Origin: a virus
Reading direction: 5' to 3' (one strand)
DNA: 64,000 nt
IMG/VR virus record: IMGVR_UViG_3300042879_006196
Span: 219,393 to 283,392 of that record
Shown piece by piece: positions 48,472-57,174 of this stretch; the first letter of the stretch is position 1, and each line of letters opens with the position of its first letter. The translations under genes were made by a program, and so were the position numbers. The notes beneath the pieces are model-generated. The model worked only from the letters and a program-made list of their open reading frames with translations. It did no database searches and was not told the origin of the DNA.

Positions 48472-49008
48472 ATGAAAGTTAAAATGGGCAACAAAATATC
48501 TACTCTAAGCAAAGATGTAGTTGCATGTCACATGGCAAATTTCTTAAGCACAAGAGCGATTGTCTTGGGTAAAGAAAAAATATTTAAAGTTGCCTTCAAT
48601 AAATACAAACAGTTATGTTCATTATTTTTGAGAGAAAATAAAAAGTTTGTTTATGAATTTGGCGATGACAAATGGTTAGAAAAATTTATTGCTTTTCAAT
48701 CAAAACAGCATGAATTAGCTTTACAAGAAATTTATTTCAAGTTCAGTGATGGTTCAGAATGGACTATCTTTTTACATGATATAGCTAATTTGAAAATGCT
48801 TTATGAGCCAGAAGAAAAACATGATAAATTTAAGTTATTAGAAAAACCTGTTGAGTTAGCAGATTGGGCGCAAAACAAGCTTACATGGGAACAAGTAAAA
48901 GATTTTTCTGTTTTGAGAAAAATTTCTGGTAACGAATCATCGTATATACACGAGTGGGCAGATGTAAAAAAACAAGTTCTGCAATATAAGTATGAAGCTG
49001 AAGACTGA
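48472..49008 (+). CDS. Hypothetical protein
   Basis: This 178-residue, charged, mixed alpha/beta protein has no recognised family. It lies 14 bases after groEL and overlaps the DNA glycosylase gene by 17 bases, so it is probably co-expressed with the latter. Confidence 0.6.
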   Translation: MKVKMGNKISTLSKDVVACHMANFLSTRAIVLGKEKIFKVAFNKYKQLCSLFLRENKKFVYEFGDDKWLEKFIAFQSKQHELALQEIYFKFSDGSEWTIFLHDIANLKMLYEPEEKHDKFKLLEKPVELADWAQNKLTWEQVKDFSVLRKISGNESSYIHEWADVKKQVLQYKYEAED

Positions 49009-49570
49009 TCTTTTAAATCCAAAAAACTTCAATCGCACACAATCTGAGCTTGAAGAATTTCTTTTATTATGCATATTTGTTGCAGGCAAAAGTAGTAAAA
49101 CACAATACAAAAAATTAGAATTATTTTTAGACGAACTAGATACTACTAATGGAATTTTTGATGCTTTATCTAAACTTTCTATTGATGAAATCAAGCAAAA
49201 ATTAATTAAAGTAAAAGCTGGGCAATATAGCAGATTGTGTGGTTGTTTGTTTATTTTGTCTAGAAAAAATTTAGATCTTCAAACATGCACATGTGAAGAA
49301 TTAGAATCAATCCCAGGCATAGGAATGAAAACCTCAAGGTTTTTTATCACTTATTCAAGGTTAACAAATAGTTATGCTATTTTAGACACCCACATTCTGG
49401 CTTGGTTAAAAAACATTTACCCAGATGCTCCAAAAGCCACACCTTCAAATAAAAAAGAATATTTGAAGTATGAAAAATTTTTTCTTTCTGAGTGTTTAAA
49501 GAGAAATTTACCTCCGCATGAGTTAGATTTACAAATTTGGAAAGAAAGGCAAAAATCATGGAAAGTTTAG
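48992..49570 (+). CDS. HhH-GPD DNA glycosylase/AP lyase
   Basis: The 192-residue protein has the helix-hairpin-helix ESIPGIGMKTSRFF with Lys113, at the place of the endonuclease III catalytic Lys. LDTHI gives the catalytic Asp132. The Lys implies a bifunctional base-excision enzyme. No Fe-S cysteine cluster is present at the C-terminus. Similarity is best to short OGG-like or Nth-like enzymes; the lesion is unknown. It overlaps both neighbours (17 and 13 bases). It probably repairs phage DNA or acts on modified host DNA. Confidence 0.8.
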   Translation: MKLKTDLLNPKNFNRTQSELEEFLLLCIFVAGKSSKTQYKKLELFLDELDTTNGIFDALSKLSIDEIKQKLIKVKAGQYSRLCGCLFILSRKNLDLQTCTCEELESIPGIGMKTSRFFITYSRLTNSYAILDTHILAWLKNIYPDAPKATPSNKKEYLKYEKFFLSECLKRNLPPHELDLQIWKERQKSWKV

Positions 49571-49908
49571 GACAACATATTTTATTAGACCTTTATGGTT
49601 GCCAGAACACAAATCAGCCTTGGGTTGAATTAAGAGAAATGTTCATGAATGGGTTAACGAAAGGTAATTTCACGGTATTGAATGACCACCATCATCAATT
49701 TGAACCTCATGGCATCAGTGGGGTTTTCATTTTAGCAGAAAGCCATTTAAGTTTTCATATTTGGACTGAGCTTCAGTTTGTGTCTTTGGATATTTACTGG
49801 TGTGGCAATTCATGTGATGAACAAAAACTAGTCAATAGGATTAGTGAATTTTTTGAACCAGAGGCTATAGAATATAAATTTATTGAGCGCGGAATTTTTT
49901 CAGAATAG
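49558..49908 (+). CDS. speH: S-adenosylmethionine decarboxylase proenzyme
   Basis: The 116-residue protein is the short prokaryotic (class 1B, SpeH/SpeD) AdoMet decarboxylase. GISGVFILAESHLSFH places the self-cleavage Glu-Ser at 61-62, where Ser62 becomes the pyruvoyl group. His67 and Cys82 match the catalytic His and Cys. It makes decarboxylated AdoMet for spermidine synthesis. I chose the ATG at 49558, which overlaps the glycosylase end, over an in-frame start at 49537. Phage AdoMetDC may support polyamine supply for DNA packing. Confidence 0.93.
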   Translation: MESLGQHILLDLYGCQNTNQPWVELREMFMNGLTKGNFTVLNDHHHQFEPHGISGVFILAESHLSFHIWTELQFVSLDIYWCGNSCDEQKLVNRISEFFEPEAIEYKFIERGIFSE

Positions 49909-49939
49909 GTTTTTTTAATCTAATCTTGAAAAATAAAGT

Positions 49940-51025
49940 ATGATTCAACAAAATTTGAACGCCAAAATTATAAAACAGGTGTTTTACAATGCTTCATTGC
50001 AACCAGCACAAGCAAGCACCATTGTTTTAACAGTTGAAAACTGCCATGTAAACGCTTTTGTTGAAGAGATCAACATTACTTTTGTCTCTGCAGACACAAC
50101 CGCGAGTAGCATCACTTGCACATTGTTGGATAGAGGAAATGGTTACACTGGGCAAATTAATGGTTTTAACCCAATAACTTATACTCAAATAGGCTTGACA
50201 ACAGCAGGCACAAATCAAAATTTAATTATTAATCCCGCAAACACACAAGTTAATGTTATGGTTAATGAGTCTGTACAGGACTCTGAAGGAATTGGAAACA
50301 TTTATGTTCGTTTATCTAAACCTGCAGGTTTATTTAATGTAAGTTTTACTTTAGCTGTTACTTACAGACCTGAAATCACTTACAACATGAAACTGAACAA
50401 TAGAAATCAGATTTCATCAGATAGACCACAGAGAGTGCTTTCTCAAACAGGAATTTTAACTTATGGTGATTTATCTACTGTAATGGTAGAGCAAACAAAT
50501 TTCCAAGCAGATTATTTCAACCCAAGAAATAATGTTGATACCGCCACTTATGGCTTTGATGTCAATTCTACAAATCCAATTTTTTATTTTGGAACTCCAT
50601 TCAAAACAAAAAGATGGTTTTTAGGATTTTCAAGTGATTGTACCCCTAATATAGGCGTAGTTACATTTTCTTACTTTAACGGCGCTAATTTTGTTGCTCT
50701 AGCTTCGACTCAAGCGGCTATTGGATGTCAAGGTCCAGGAACATATAGATTTGCATATGATGGAGTTAATATATTTACACCTCCAGCAAACTGGTCAGCT
50801 GTTAAAATGGATAATGATCCAAGAACAAAATACAATAATGTTATAATTGGTCTAGGGACTTTAGCCACAAATTCTACAATTAATAATCCTAATATGTATT
50901 GGATTCAATGTCAAGTTGGGTTTGCCACAAATGATCCAGCAGTAAACCAAACAATAAAAATTTCTTCTATATGTCCTTTGATTGACCCAGACTTACCTTT
51001 AACAGTAAGAAGAAGGTTAATTTAG
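49940..51025 (+). CDS. Probable virion structural protein
   Basis: The 361-residue beta-rich protein has the Asn/Thr-rich composition of the structural proteins here. A segment (LLDRGNGYTGQINGFNP) also occurs in similar style in the giant first gene. It precedes the highly expressed 51086 gene and may form a virion pair with it. The ATG follows TTGAAAAATAAAGT, which partly resembles the groEL promoter. Confidence 0.6.
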   Translation: MIQQNLNAKIIKQVFYNASLQPAQASTIVLTVENCHVNAFVEEINITFVSADTTASSITCTLLDRGNGYTGQINGFNPITYTQIGLTTAGTNQNLIINPANTQVNVMVNESVQDSEGIGNIYVRLSKPAGLFNVSFTLAVTYRPEITYNMKLNNRNQISSDRPQRVLSQTGILTYGDLSTVMVEQTNFQADYFNPRNNVDTATYGFDVNSTNPIFYFGTPFKTKRWFLGFSSDCTPNIGVVTFSYFNGANFVALASTQAAIGCQGPGTYRFAYDGVNIFTPPANWSAVKMDNDPRTKYNNVIIGLGTLATNSTINNPNMYWIQCQVGFATNDPAVNQTIKISSICPLIDPDLPLTVRRRLI

Positions 51026-51044
51026 GAATGTTTTAGAAATATAT

Positions 51045-51070
51045 AAAGAGCCCAAAAAGGTGGGCTCTTT
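51045..51070 (+). terminator. Hairpin: terminator or 5' stabiliser
   Basis: A 9-bp stem (AAAGAGCCC with GGGCTCTTT) lies between two structural genes. The T tract is only three bases and runs into the Shine-Dalgarno sequence AAAGGAG (51071-51077). It could act as a weak terminator or as a processing/stabilising hairpin for the next gene. Confidence 0.65.
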
Positions 51071-51085
51071 AAAGGAGAAAAACTT

Positions 51086-52150
51086 ATGCCAAAATACCCA
51101 TCAGGATACTATGGAGTCTCTACAGGCTCAACATATAATAACGTTGTTACTCGAAGGCTTGCAATCAAAGACAGAGTTGCTTTTGCACAATCTTCTCGAT
51201 TCGGTGGTCAATGGATCGAACCAAAAGGCGCACCAGTGCCTTACAATGGCACTATCATTGACGCTGTTGGAGCTATTCAACAGCTCGTTAACGAACTTAA
51301 TTTGATTTCGCCAATTCTTCCAGATTTAGGCGAACCAGTCATTCTTAGCCAAGTTGGTTTGGCAACTAACATTCTTAGGAATAATGTTGGTGTTGCTGTT
51401 TCCTTCATTGGTGATATGCAAGGCACAATTGGTACTGCTTTGAACATTGATGGTGTTGGTATTGGCACAAACACACGTGTATTGTTCTACGGTCTTACTA
51501 CAGCAGCATTAAATGGTGTTTATAATGTAAACTACAATAACCCTAACGTGTTGGCAACTGGTATCACAACTCTTAACGTGCCACTTTACACATTCTCAAG
51601 AGCTCAAGATCTTAGATTTTGGTGGCAGTTCTGCAAACCAAAAGCTTTTGTCGTTGCTGGCGGAACAAACAACAGAGGTAGCGTATTCTCACTACAATCA
51701 GATGCTTGGGAATTAGGTAATGCTTTTGCTATTGCAACTGGTACAGCTGTTACACAGATTGCTGGTACATCAATTACATTCACTGCTACTAACTACAGTC
51801 CAAATTCGCCATCTGGTGTGAATGCTGCTATACTTGGTACAGTTGGTGCTGGTAATACTTCGGTTATTTCTCCAGCGTACAACCCATCTCTCAACCAAAA
51901 CACAGGTGAGTATGACTTCTTATCACAAGCTTCTATGGCTAAATTTATCCACTTGAAGAACAGAGCACGAAGACTTGCTTATCATGTATTCAAACTCAGA
52001 GAAAATTATACTCCATTTGTTTCTCAGTACCAAAACAATGTTATTACAGCAATTGGTGCAGGAAACACAGACAACAACATCGGATTCTCGATCGGAAACG
52101 ACTTGCCAGCACAAGGACGTTACCCTTCTGGATTCAACCGAGGCTTCTAA
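51086..52150 (+). CDS. Abundant virion protein with fibre-type module
   Basis: The 354-residue protein has a strong Shine-Dalgarno sequence (AAAGGAG) and is framed by an upstream hairpin and a strong downstream terminator, so it is likely made in bulk. The middle holds the common phage module: IDGVGIGTNTRVLFYGLT then NGVYNV, TFSRAQDL and VVAGGTNNRGSVFSL. This module is typical of tail-fibre and surface decoration proteins. The C-terminus is helical (MAKFIHLKNRARRLAYHVFK). A decoration or major tail protein is likely; capsid identity cannot be claimed. Confidence 0.7.
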   Translation: MPKYPSGYYGVSTGSTYNNVVTRRLAIKDRVAFAQSSRFGGQWIEPKGAPVPYNGTIIDAVGAIQQLVNELNLISPILPDLGEPVILSQVGLATNILRNNVGVAVSFIGDMQGTIGTALNIDGVGIGTNTRVLFYGLTTAALNGVYNVNYNNPNVLATGITTLNVPLYTFSRAQDLRFWWQFCKPKAFVVAGGTNNRGSVFSLQSDAWELGNAFAIATGTAVTQIAGTSITFTATNYSPNSPSGVNAAILGTVGAGNTSVISPAYNPSLNQNTGEYDFLSQASMAKFIHLKNRARRLAYHVFKLRENYTPFVSQYQNNVITAIGAGNTDNNIGFSIGNDLPAQGRYPSGFNRGF

Positions 52151-52167
52151 ACCACCTCATATCACAC

Positions 52168-52198
52168 AAAAAAGACCAGCTATGCTGGTCTTTTTTTT
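52168..52198 (+). terminator. Rho-independent terminator
   Basis: The stem GACCAGC with GCTGGTC (52174-52190, TAT loop) is flanked by A6 and followed by T8. It terminates the 51086 transcript and, because it has A and T tracts on both sides, could also act on the convergent minus-strand transcript. Confidence 0.95.
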
Positions 52199-52211
52199 AT
52201 ATTTTATTAAT

Positions 52212-53090
52212 TTATTTTACTTCAAAAGAACTAATATCAATTGGAGGAAGGACAAATTCTCCATACTCTTCTGTTATAGCTGCCACTACCCATGCATCCT
52301 CAGATTTTGAAAATCCACGCACATCCATTCCAGATTGTAAACAAATTCTTTGTGCTAAATAAATTGGTGCAGCATAATAATTTTCGGTTTGTGCAAAATA
52401 TACTAATCTGTCAAATAATTTATTTGTAGCTTTTTCATCTAAATAGTCATTTATTTCTTCATCAAAATCAGGCAAATCATCAATTGATTCAAATACTGCC
52501 CAGGCTTGCGGAAGTAAAAGTGCTTTTGAAAAATCCCGTTGTGCATCTTTTGCTAAAGCGTAAACAGAATTAGAAACAATTGCAATTCTTTCATCTTGCG
52601 AAATATAGTCTTTTACTTCTATTAAATTTGTTTCAGTGAGTTTTTTGTAATTTTCAAGCATCTCATTCAATTTTAAATTACAAAAACTAGTTTGTTTTTC
52701 TTCAGCTGCGCTTGAGAGTTCATAAAATGTATTCATTTCTTGATCAAGCGTGTCTAACCAATAATGACAATCTTCAACGCTTGTCACATAATATGATGAG
52801 TGCCATGTATTTGGACAAGTAACACCTAATAGATCATCTTCTGAAATCTCAATAGTGAAGAAGCCATATATAGGATTTTCTAAATTTACAAACAGTTTAC
52901 AAATCAAATCACCATTAGAGTCAGAAATATCAGTGGGCAAAATTTGAAAAGGCAGTGTTTTTGATGGATCAATAAATCCATATTCTAATATTTTCTTGGC
53001 TAAATCTTGTGCAACTAGCACTTTATTTAAATTATTTGAGATCCAACTTTCAATTACTTTTTGTAAAATTAATGTTTCTTTAGCTTCCAT
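52212..53090 (-). CDS. Hypothetical protein
   Basis: This 292-residue acidic protein has no recognised domain. I chose the ATG at 53090, just after a TTGTATAATT promoter-like element, over an in-frame start at 53117, which would overlap the clpS end. It lies directly downstream of clpS and may belong to the same group of regulatory genes. Confidence 0.65.
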   Translation of the reverse strand: MEAKETLILQKVIESWISNNLNKVLVAQDLAKKILEYGFIDPSKTLPFQILPTDISDSNGDLICKLFVNLENPIYGFFTIEISEDDLLGVTCPNTWHSSYYVTSVEDCHYWLDTLDQEMNTFYELSSAAEEKQTSFCNLKLNEMLENYKKLTETNLIEVKDYISQDERIAIVSNSVYALAKDAQRDFSKALLLPQAWAVFESIDDLPDFDEEINDYLDEKATNKLFDRLVYFAQTENYYAAPIYLAQRICLQSGMDVRGFSKSEDAWVVAAITEEYGEFVLPPIDISSFEVK

Positions 53091-53097
53091 CTTACTA

Positions 53098-53103
53098 ATT
53101 ATA
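53098..53103 (-). promoter_or_regulatory. -10-like TATAAT before 53090 gene
   Basis: On the minus strand TTGTATAATTAGTAAG precedes the ATG. TATAAT predicts a leader of about 1 nt. Confidence 0.55.
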
Positions 53104-53106
53104 CAA

Positions 53107-53406
53107 TTAATTTTCAATTATATAAGTTACATTGATTTTTGAGAGAGCATCACCTATCTTATGACAATGTGTTTTTGCACCTCTATAAACTACAGCACTG
53201 CCTTTTGTATGTATTTCAAAAGCTTTATCATATGCTTCTTGATCAGACATTGGAACTACATTTTTGAATACATAAAAAACTAATTGGAAGGGAGTGGTAT
53301 CATTATTATAAACAATAATTTGATAACCGTCATCTAATGAAAAAATATCATCAATTAATGATTTTGAAACTTGTATTTCTTCAGCAATATTAGAATTAAC
53401 ACTCAC
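53107..53406 (-). CDS. clpS: ClpS-like N-degron adaptor
   Basis: The 99-residue protein matches ClpS: YQIIVYNNDTTPFQLVFYVF (the family has the pattern hhhhNDD.TP...V), a middle helix, then EIHTKGSAVV. Asn35 and Asp36 and His66 sit at positions of the residues that hold the N-terminal amino acid of substrates in E. coli ClpS. ClpS normally delivers N-end-rule substrates to ClpA/ClpC. Neither partner is encoded here, so it would act on host ClpA/C or cooperate with the phage ClpX. The start is GTG, with a TAGAAT element giving a leaderless mRNA. Confidence 0.82.
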   Translation of the reverse strand: MSVNSNIAEEIQVSKSLIDDIFSLDDGYQIIVYNNDTTPFQLVFYVFKNVVPMSDQEAYDKAFEIHTKGSAVVYRGAKTHCHKIGDALSKINVTYIIEN

Positions 53407-53412
53407 AATATA

Positions 53413-53418
53413 ATTCTA
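53413..53418 (-). promoter_or_regulatory. -10-like TAGAAT before clpS
   Basis: TAGAAT (one mismatch to TATAAT), with the predicted start on the G of the GTG at 53406. Confidence 0.35.
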
Positions 53419-53434
53419 CGATTCAAAATTAATT

Positions 53435-54073
53435 TTATTCAGCTCTTCTGACCATTTCGCCAGCATTATCATTAATTTCTTCCGTTAATTCTTCTTCAAA
53501 ATCTTTATCTGTAAGAATTCCTTCAGTCTGTCCCATCATCAAATCATAATTTTCTAATTCTTTTTCATATTCTTCTCTATTTTTAAAATAATAAGATATT
53601 AGATTTTCTGGGTTCAAAGGCTCTTTTTTTTCTTTTTTAAAATCGTCTACAACATGATCAACTAAAAAATTTATAAAAGTTTCTCTCAAGTCAGTGAAGA
53701 ATTTTTCTTTGTCTTCATTATCTTCAGAATTTTCTTCATCTGATTCTTTGTTCATCCACAACACATACTCATGGAAGTCAGTGTCTTGTTTATCAATTTT
53801 TTTATCAGGGCAATTATCTTCAAGTTTCTGATTTATTTCTTCTAAATCAGATTGTGTAACATTATTTTTTTTGAATTTTTCAAAATACTCTTTAGTGTCA
53901 ACACCAGCTTTTTCAAGCATAAGAAGTTTGGTTGGGATTTCTGAGTCTATCGTGGAAGATTTCAATGCTTTTGATTTTGAAAATTCAATCAAATAATTAG
54001 CTATTGAATCTGCTTGATTAAATTTTTTCTCATCATCTAATTTATTAGCTAATTTAATTAATTCTGTTACCAC
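53435..54073 (-). CDS. Acidic helical hypothetical protein
   Basis: The 212-residue, very acidic protein begins with LIKLANKLDDEKKFNQADSI, the helical-hairpin motif also seen in the 16780 and 25819 proteins. The rest is Glu/Asp/Lys-rich and helical, with no enzyme motif. The start is GTG. It is divergent from the GDPD-like gene. Confidence 0.6.
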   Translation of the reverse strand: MVTELIKLANKLDDEKKFNQADSIANYLIEFSKSKALKSSTIDSEIPTKLLMLEKAGVDTKEYFEKFKKNNVTQSDLEEINQKLEDNCPDKKIDKQDTDFHEYVLWMNKESDEENSEDNEDKEKFFTDLRETFINFLVDHVVDDFKKEKKEPLNPENLISYYFKNREEYEKELENYDLMMGQTEGILTDKDFEEELTEEINDNAGEMVRRAE

Positions 54074-54095
54074 ATTTAATATTTCATTGCCACTG

Positions 54096-54101
54096 TATAA
54101 T
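54096..54101 (+). promoter_or_regulatory. -10-like TATAAT, leaderless start of 54108
   Basis: CTGTATAATATTCCT precedes the ATG at 54108. The predicted start is the A of the ATG. Confidence 0.55.
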
Positions 54102-54107
54102 ATTCCT

Positions 54108-54539
54108 ATGAAACTGATTTCGCATAGAGGTAACTTAATAGGAGCAAAGACATGTTTGGAAAATCACCCAGATTCCATAAAACATGCATTAGAAAAAGGA
54201 TTTGATTGTGAAATAGACGTATGGAAAAAACAAAACAAATTTTACTTAGGTCATGATTTTGCCCAATATCAAATTGATAGAGAATTCTTATTACAAGATA
54301 AACTATGGATACATTGTAAAAATTTACAAGCATTAGTGGATTTGAAATCTGAAGCGAATGTTTTTTTCCACAATATAGACAGTTATACGCTTACATCTAA
54401 AGGCTATGTGTGGGCGTATCCAGGCTCAGAAGTTATAGAAGATTGTGTAAGAGTGCAGTTTGGTGTAGAAGATATTCCAGAAAATATTTATGGTATATGC
54501 TCAGATTGTGTTGAAGAGTATGCAAAATTAATCAACTAA
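54108..54539 (+). CDS. GDPD-like (PLC-like phosphodiesterase fold) protein
   Basis: The 143-residue protein starts KLISHRGN and has ENHPDSIKHALEKGFDCEIDVW and FYLGHD. These match the HRG, ExD and GHD signatures of glycerophosphodiester phosphodiesterases. It is shorter than typical enzymes (~240 residues), so it is a minimal form. It lies next to the cupin and HAD-nucleotidyltransferase genes and may process a glycan or phospholipid intermediate. The ATG at 54108 is chosen over an in-frame start at 54087. Confidence 0.7.
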   Translation: MKLISHRGNLIGAKTCLENHPDSIKHALEKGFDCEIDVWKKQNKFYLGHDFAQYQIDREFLLQDKLWIHCKNLQALVDLKSEANVFFHNIDSYTLTSKGYVWAYPGSEVIEDCVRVQFGVEDIPENIYGICSDCVEEYAKLIN

Positions 54540-54851
54540 ATATTTATCGTTTTTAGATGAAGGTATTTTAACAACACAAGTGACACAATCTTCTAATGCT
54601 TCAAAATCAGTGGATTCACCTTTATTTATTTGAATAATGTCATTTGCTTGATAAATTGTGTCGTTCATTCTAGCTGAACCTGAAACAATTACTGTAATTT
54701 CATCTGATAGCAAATGATAATGCTTATGGTCATAATCACCTTTTGTGTATCTTTTAATGCACACTTCAAAATTTTGTGATTTTTCAATTGAAGGATTGAA
54801 GTCACCAACAAACCAACCACCAACAAAATCTTGCAAATTGTATTTTATCAT
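54528..54851 (-). CDS. Cupin-domain protein
   Basis: The 107-residue single cupin fold has motif 1 DHKHYHLLSDEITVIVSGSA with possible metal His/Glu ligands. Motif 2 (GESTDFEALEDC) lacks the usual His. Its position, overlapping the HAD-nucleotidyltransferase by 4 bases, suggests a sugar-nucleotide isomerase or regulator role. The substrate is unknown. It overlaps the convergent GDPD-like gene end by 12 bases. Confidence 0.7.
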   Translation of the reverse strand: MIKYNLQDFVGGWFVGDFNPSIEKSQNFEVCIKRYTKGDYDHKHYHLLSDEITVIVSGSARMNDTIYQANDIIQINKGESTDFEALEDCVTCVVKIPSSKNDKYLVD

Positions 54852-56212
54852 TTTTTTGTAGACAAGAAATAATTTAAATCTTCAGGAGTACCAATTCCCC
54901 ACATTTCATCAACATTAAAAATTCCAATCTTTTTATCTTCTGCAATTGCTTCATTAAAAACAGGACAAATGTAAAATTCATTGTTTACTCTAATATCTTT
55001 TTCAATCATTTTTTCTGCATACTTAACAAAATCAGATCCTTTTAACCACCAATAAATTCCTACTGTTGCAATATTGCTTATTGGTTTCTTTTCAGCCACT
55101 TCTGTGACAAAACCTTCATTATCTATTTTGACAAAACTCCATTTTGGATGAGTTGCTTCAAAAGTTAAAATTGAGCCATCGAAATTATTATTTATGTTGT
55201 TCTTCATGAACTCAAACGCATCCCATTCAATATATTGGTCAGAATTTGCCATTAGAATAGGATTATCGTTATCAATAAATTCTTTTGCAAGTAACACTGT
55301 ACATGCCGATCCTTCTGTTAAGCCGTCAGTGGTTATTACTTCACATCCAGGAGCAATTTGATTCAAAAATTCTTTTAAAGAGTACTTTGCTATGTGTTCT
55401 TTTCTCACGATAAAGATATATTTAGCTTCAATATTTAGTGTTTCTAAAACTAATTGTATCATTGGCTTCCCTTTTACTTCAATCAAAGGCTTAGGGAAGG
55501 TGTAGCCTGCCACTTCAAATCTTGATCCAGCTCCAGCCATAGGAATTACTACTGTAAGCTTAGAATTTTTATATTTTTGTTTTAATGATTTTATCACCAA
55601 GTTATCTAAATGATCCTTGATTTTTTCAAGCGTCACTTCTTTTGCATTTACCACTCTTAGCACTTCTGCATTTGTTGAAATGGCAGATTCATATCCAACC
55701 TTTGAATCTTCAATTATCAATGTGTTTGATGGATTACAATTGAGATCAATCATTGTTTTCAAATATATTTCAGCAGAAGGCTTAGGGTTATTTACATTTT
55801 CATTTGATAAAATTAAATCAAAATATTCCAAAATCTGCATTTTTTCAAGAATGCTTTCAACGGTGCGGTGAATTGCATTTGAGGCACATGCTATTTTGTA
55901 ACCTTCGTTTTTTAAAAATCTCAAAAGCTCAATCTTAGTTTCATCCACGCATATTTTTTCTCTGATAAAGTCAAATGTATAATCTTGTTTTTTATTCCAG
56001 ATATTTTGTTTTGTCGTAGATTCTAAGTTATCTCTTTCACCAAGAATTTTTAATTTTGTCTTAGTGCTTCTTCCATTGAAGTCCAAATCATGTTCTTTTT
56101 TAGTTATTGAAATATTTGTAAAGTCATAATAAGCTTGTGCAAAAGTTTCAAAATGCATATCAGGCGTATCTACTAAAACACCATCCAAATCAAAAATCAC
56201 AAGTTTTATCAT
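54848..56212 (-). CDS. HAD phosphatase-nucleotidyltransferase fusion
   Basis: The 454-residue fusion has an N-terminal HAD phosphatase (Asp8 and Asp10 in FDLDGVLVDT, then KPSAEIYL and IEDSKVGYESA). The C-terminal sugar-phosphate nucleotidyltransferase (from about 215) has VIPMAGAGSRF and TFPKPLIEVKGKPMI. Such a fusion can both dephosphorylate and activate a sugar. The start at 56212 (MIKLV) overlaps the gmd stop by 4 bases. An in-frame start at 56230 would add six residues. It is part of the sugar operon with gmd and fcl. The sugar is not known. Confidence 0.85.
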   Translation of the reverse strand: MIKLVIFDLDGVLVDTPDMHFETFAQAYYDFTNISITKKEHDLDFNGRSTKTKLKILGERDNLESTTKQNIWNKKQDYTFDFIREKICVDETKIELLRFLKNEGYKIACASNAIHRTVESILEKMQILEYFDLILSNENVNNPKPSAEIYLKTMIDLNCNPSNTLIIEDSKVGYESAISTNAEVLRVVNAKEVTLEKIKDHLDNLVIKSLKQKYKNSKLTVVIPMAGAGSRFEVAGYTFPKPLIEVKGKPMIQLVLETLNIEAKYIFIVRKEHIAKYSLKEFLNQIAPGCEVITTDGLTEGSACTVLLAKEFIDNDNPILMANSDQYIEWDAFEFMKNNINNNFDGSILTFEATHPKWSFVKIDNEGFVTEVAEKKPISNIATVGIYWWLKGSDFVKYAEKMIEKDIRVNNEFYICPVFNEAIAEDKKIGIFNVDEMWGIGTPEDLNYFLSTKK

Positions 56213-57174
56213 ATTGCATTTACTCTCCATTCAATCATTTCATCAATCATGCTTTCAAAACTGTATTCTGGTTGCCATCCTAATTCAGCTCTGATAGGGA
56301 AAGAATCACCTTTTAAGACATTTAATTCTTCTGGTCTTAAAAATCTTTCATCTTGAGTAACATAATCTAAATAATTCATGTCTAGTTTGTTAAAAACATA
56401 TTGTGTTAAATCTTTAACTGTTCTGCTTTCGCCAGTTGCAACAACGTAATCCTTAGGGGATGTATTCTGCATCATTAAATGCATAGCTTTTATATAATCT
56501 TTGGAATGTCCCCAGTCTCTAGCGGCGTCTAAATTACCTAACTTTAATTCTGATTTGATTCCTTTTTTAATTGTCACAGCCCCTTCCACAACTTTTGCTG
56601 TTACAAAATTAGTTGCTCTTTGTGGGCTTTCATGATTGAATAAAACGCCTGAAACTATAAACATATCATAAGAATGTTTGTAATTCATTGCCAGATTGTG
56701 TGCTACTAATTTTGAACAACCATATGGGCTAACTGGGTGCATTGGTGTGGTTATTCTTTGGAATCCATCTTCATCAATTGAATTACCGAACATTTCACTT
56801 GATGAAGCTTGATAAATTTTTATGTCTTTATCTATTACCCTCACTGCTTCTAAAATATTTAAAAAACCTTGAGCATTGACTTGGTTAGTGTATCCAGGCA
56901 TGTCAAAACTAATTCGTACATGCGATTGCGCTGCAAGGTTATAAATTTCATCTGGTCGGATTCTATTTATGAGGTTAAAAATACACATAGGGTCAGTTAA
57001 ATCACCATAATGCAATTTTAATTCTTCAAAATAACTATTCAATCTATAGCTTTGATTTTGTGGCACAGAATGTCTCCTTACAACTCCATGAACATCATAT
57101 CCAAGGTCTAAGAGATGTCGCGCTAAATACGAACCATCTTGTCCAGAAATTCCTGTGATTAAAGCTTTTTTCAT
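56209..57174 (-). CDS. gmd: GDP-mannose 4,6-dehydratase
   Basis: The 321-residue extended SDR has the NADP-binding GISGQDGSYLARHLL at the N-terminus. ASSSEMFG and YGCSK (Tyr-x3-Lys) form the active site. GVVRRHS and HYGDLTD are typical of Gmd. It converts GDP-mannose to GDP-4-keto-6-deoxymannose, the substrate of Fcl next door and a possible substrate of the dehydrase at 60939. It overlaps fcl by 4 bases. Confidence 0.95.
   Translation of the reverse strand: MKKALITGISGQDGSYLARHLLDLGYDVHGVVRRHSVPQNQSYRLNSYFEELKLHYGDLTDPMCIFNLINRIRPDEIYNLAAQSHVRISFDMPGYTNQVNAQGFLNILEAVRVIDKDIKIYQASSSEMFGNSIDEDGFQRITTPMHPVSPYGCSKLVAHNLAMNYKHSYDMFIVSGVLFNHESPQRATNFVTAKVVEGAVTIKKGIKSELKLGNLDAARDWGHSKDYIKAMHLMMQNTSPKDYVVATGESRTVKDLTQYVFNKLDMNYLDYVTQDERFLRPEELNVLKGDSFPIRAELGWQPEYSFESMIDEMIEWRVNAI

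Noticed and set aside
49940-52150. Major capsid protein assignment for 49940 or 51086
   Set aside because: No HK97-type signature could be seen, and the fibre-type module in 51086 argues for another role.
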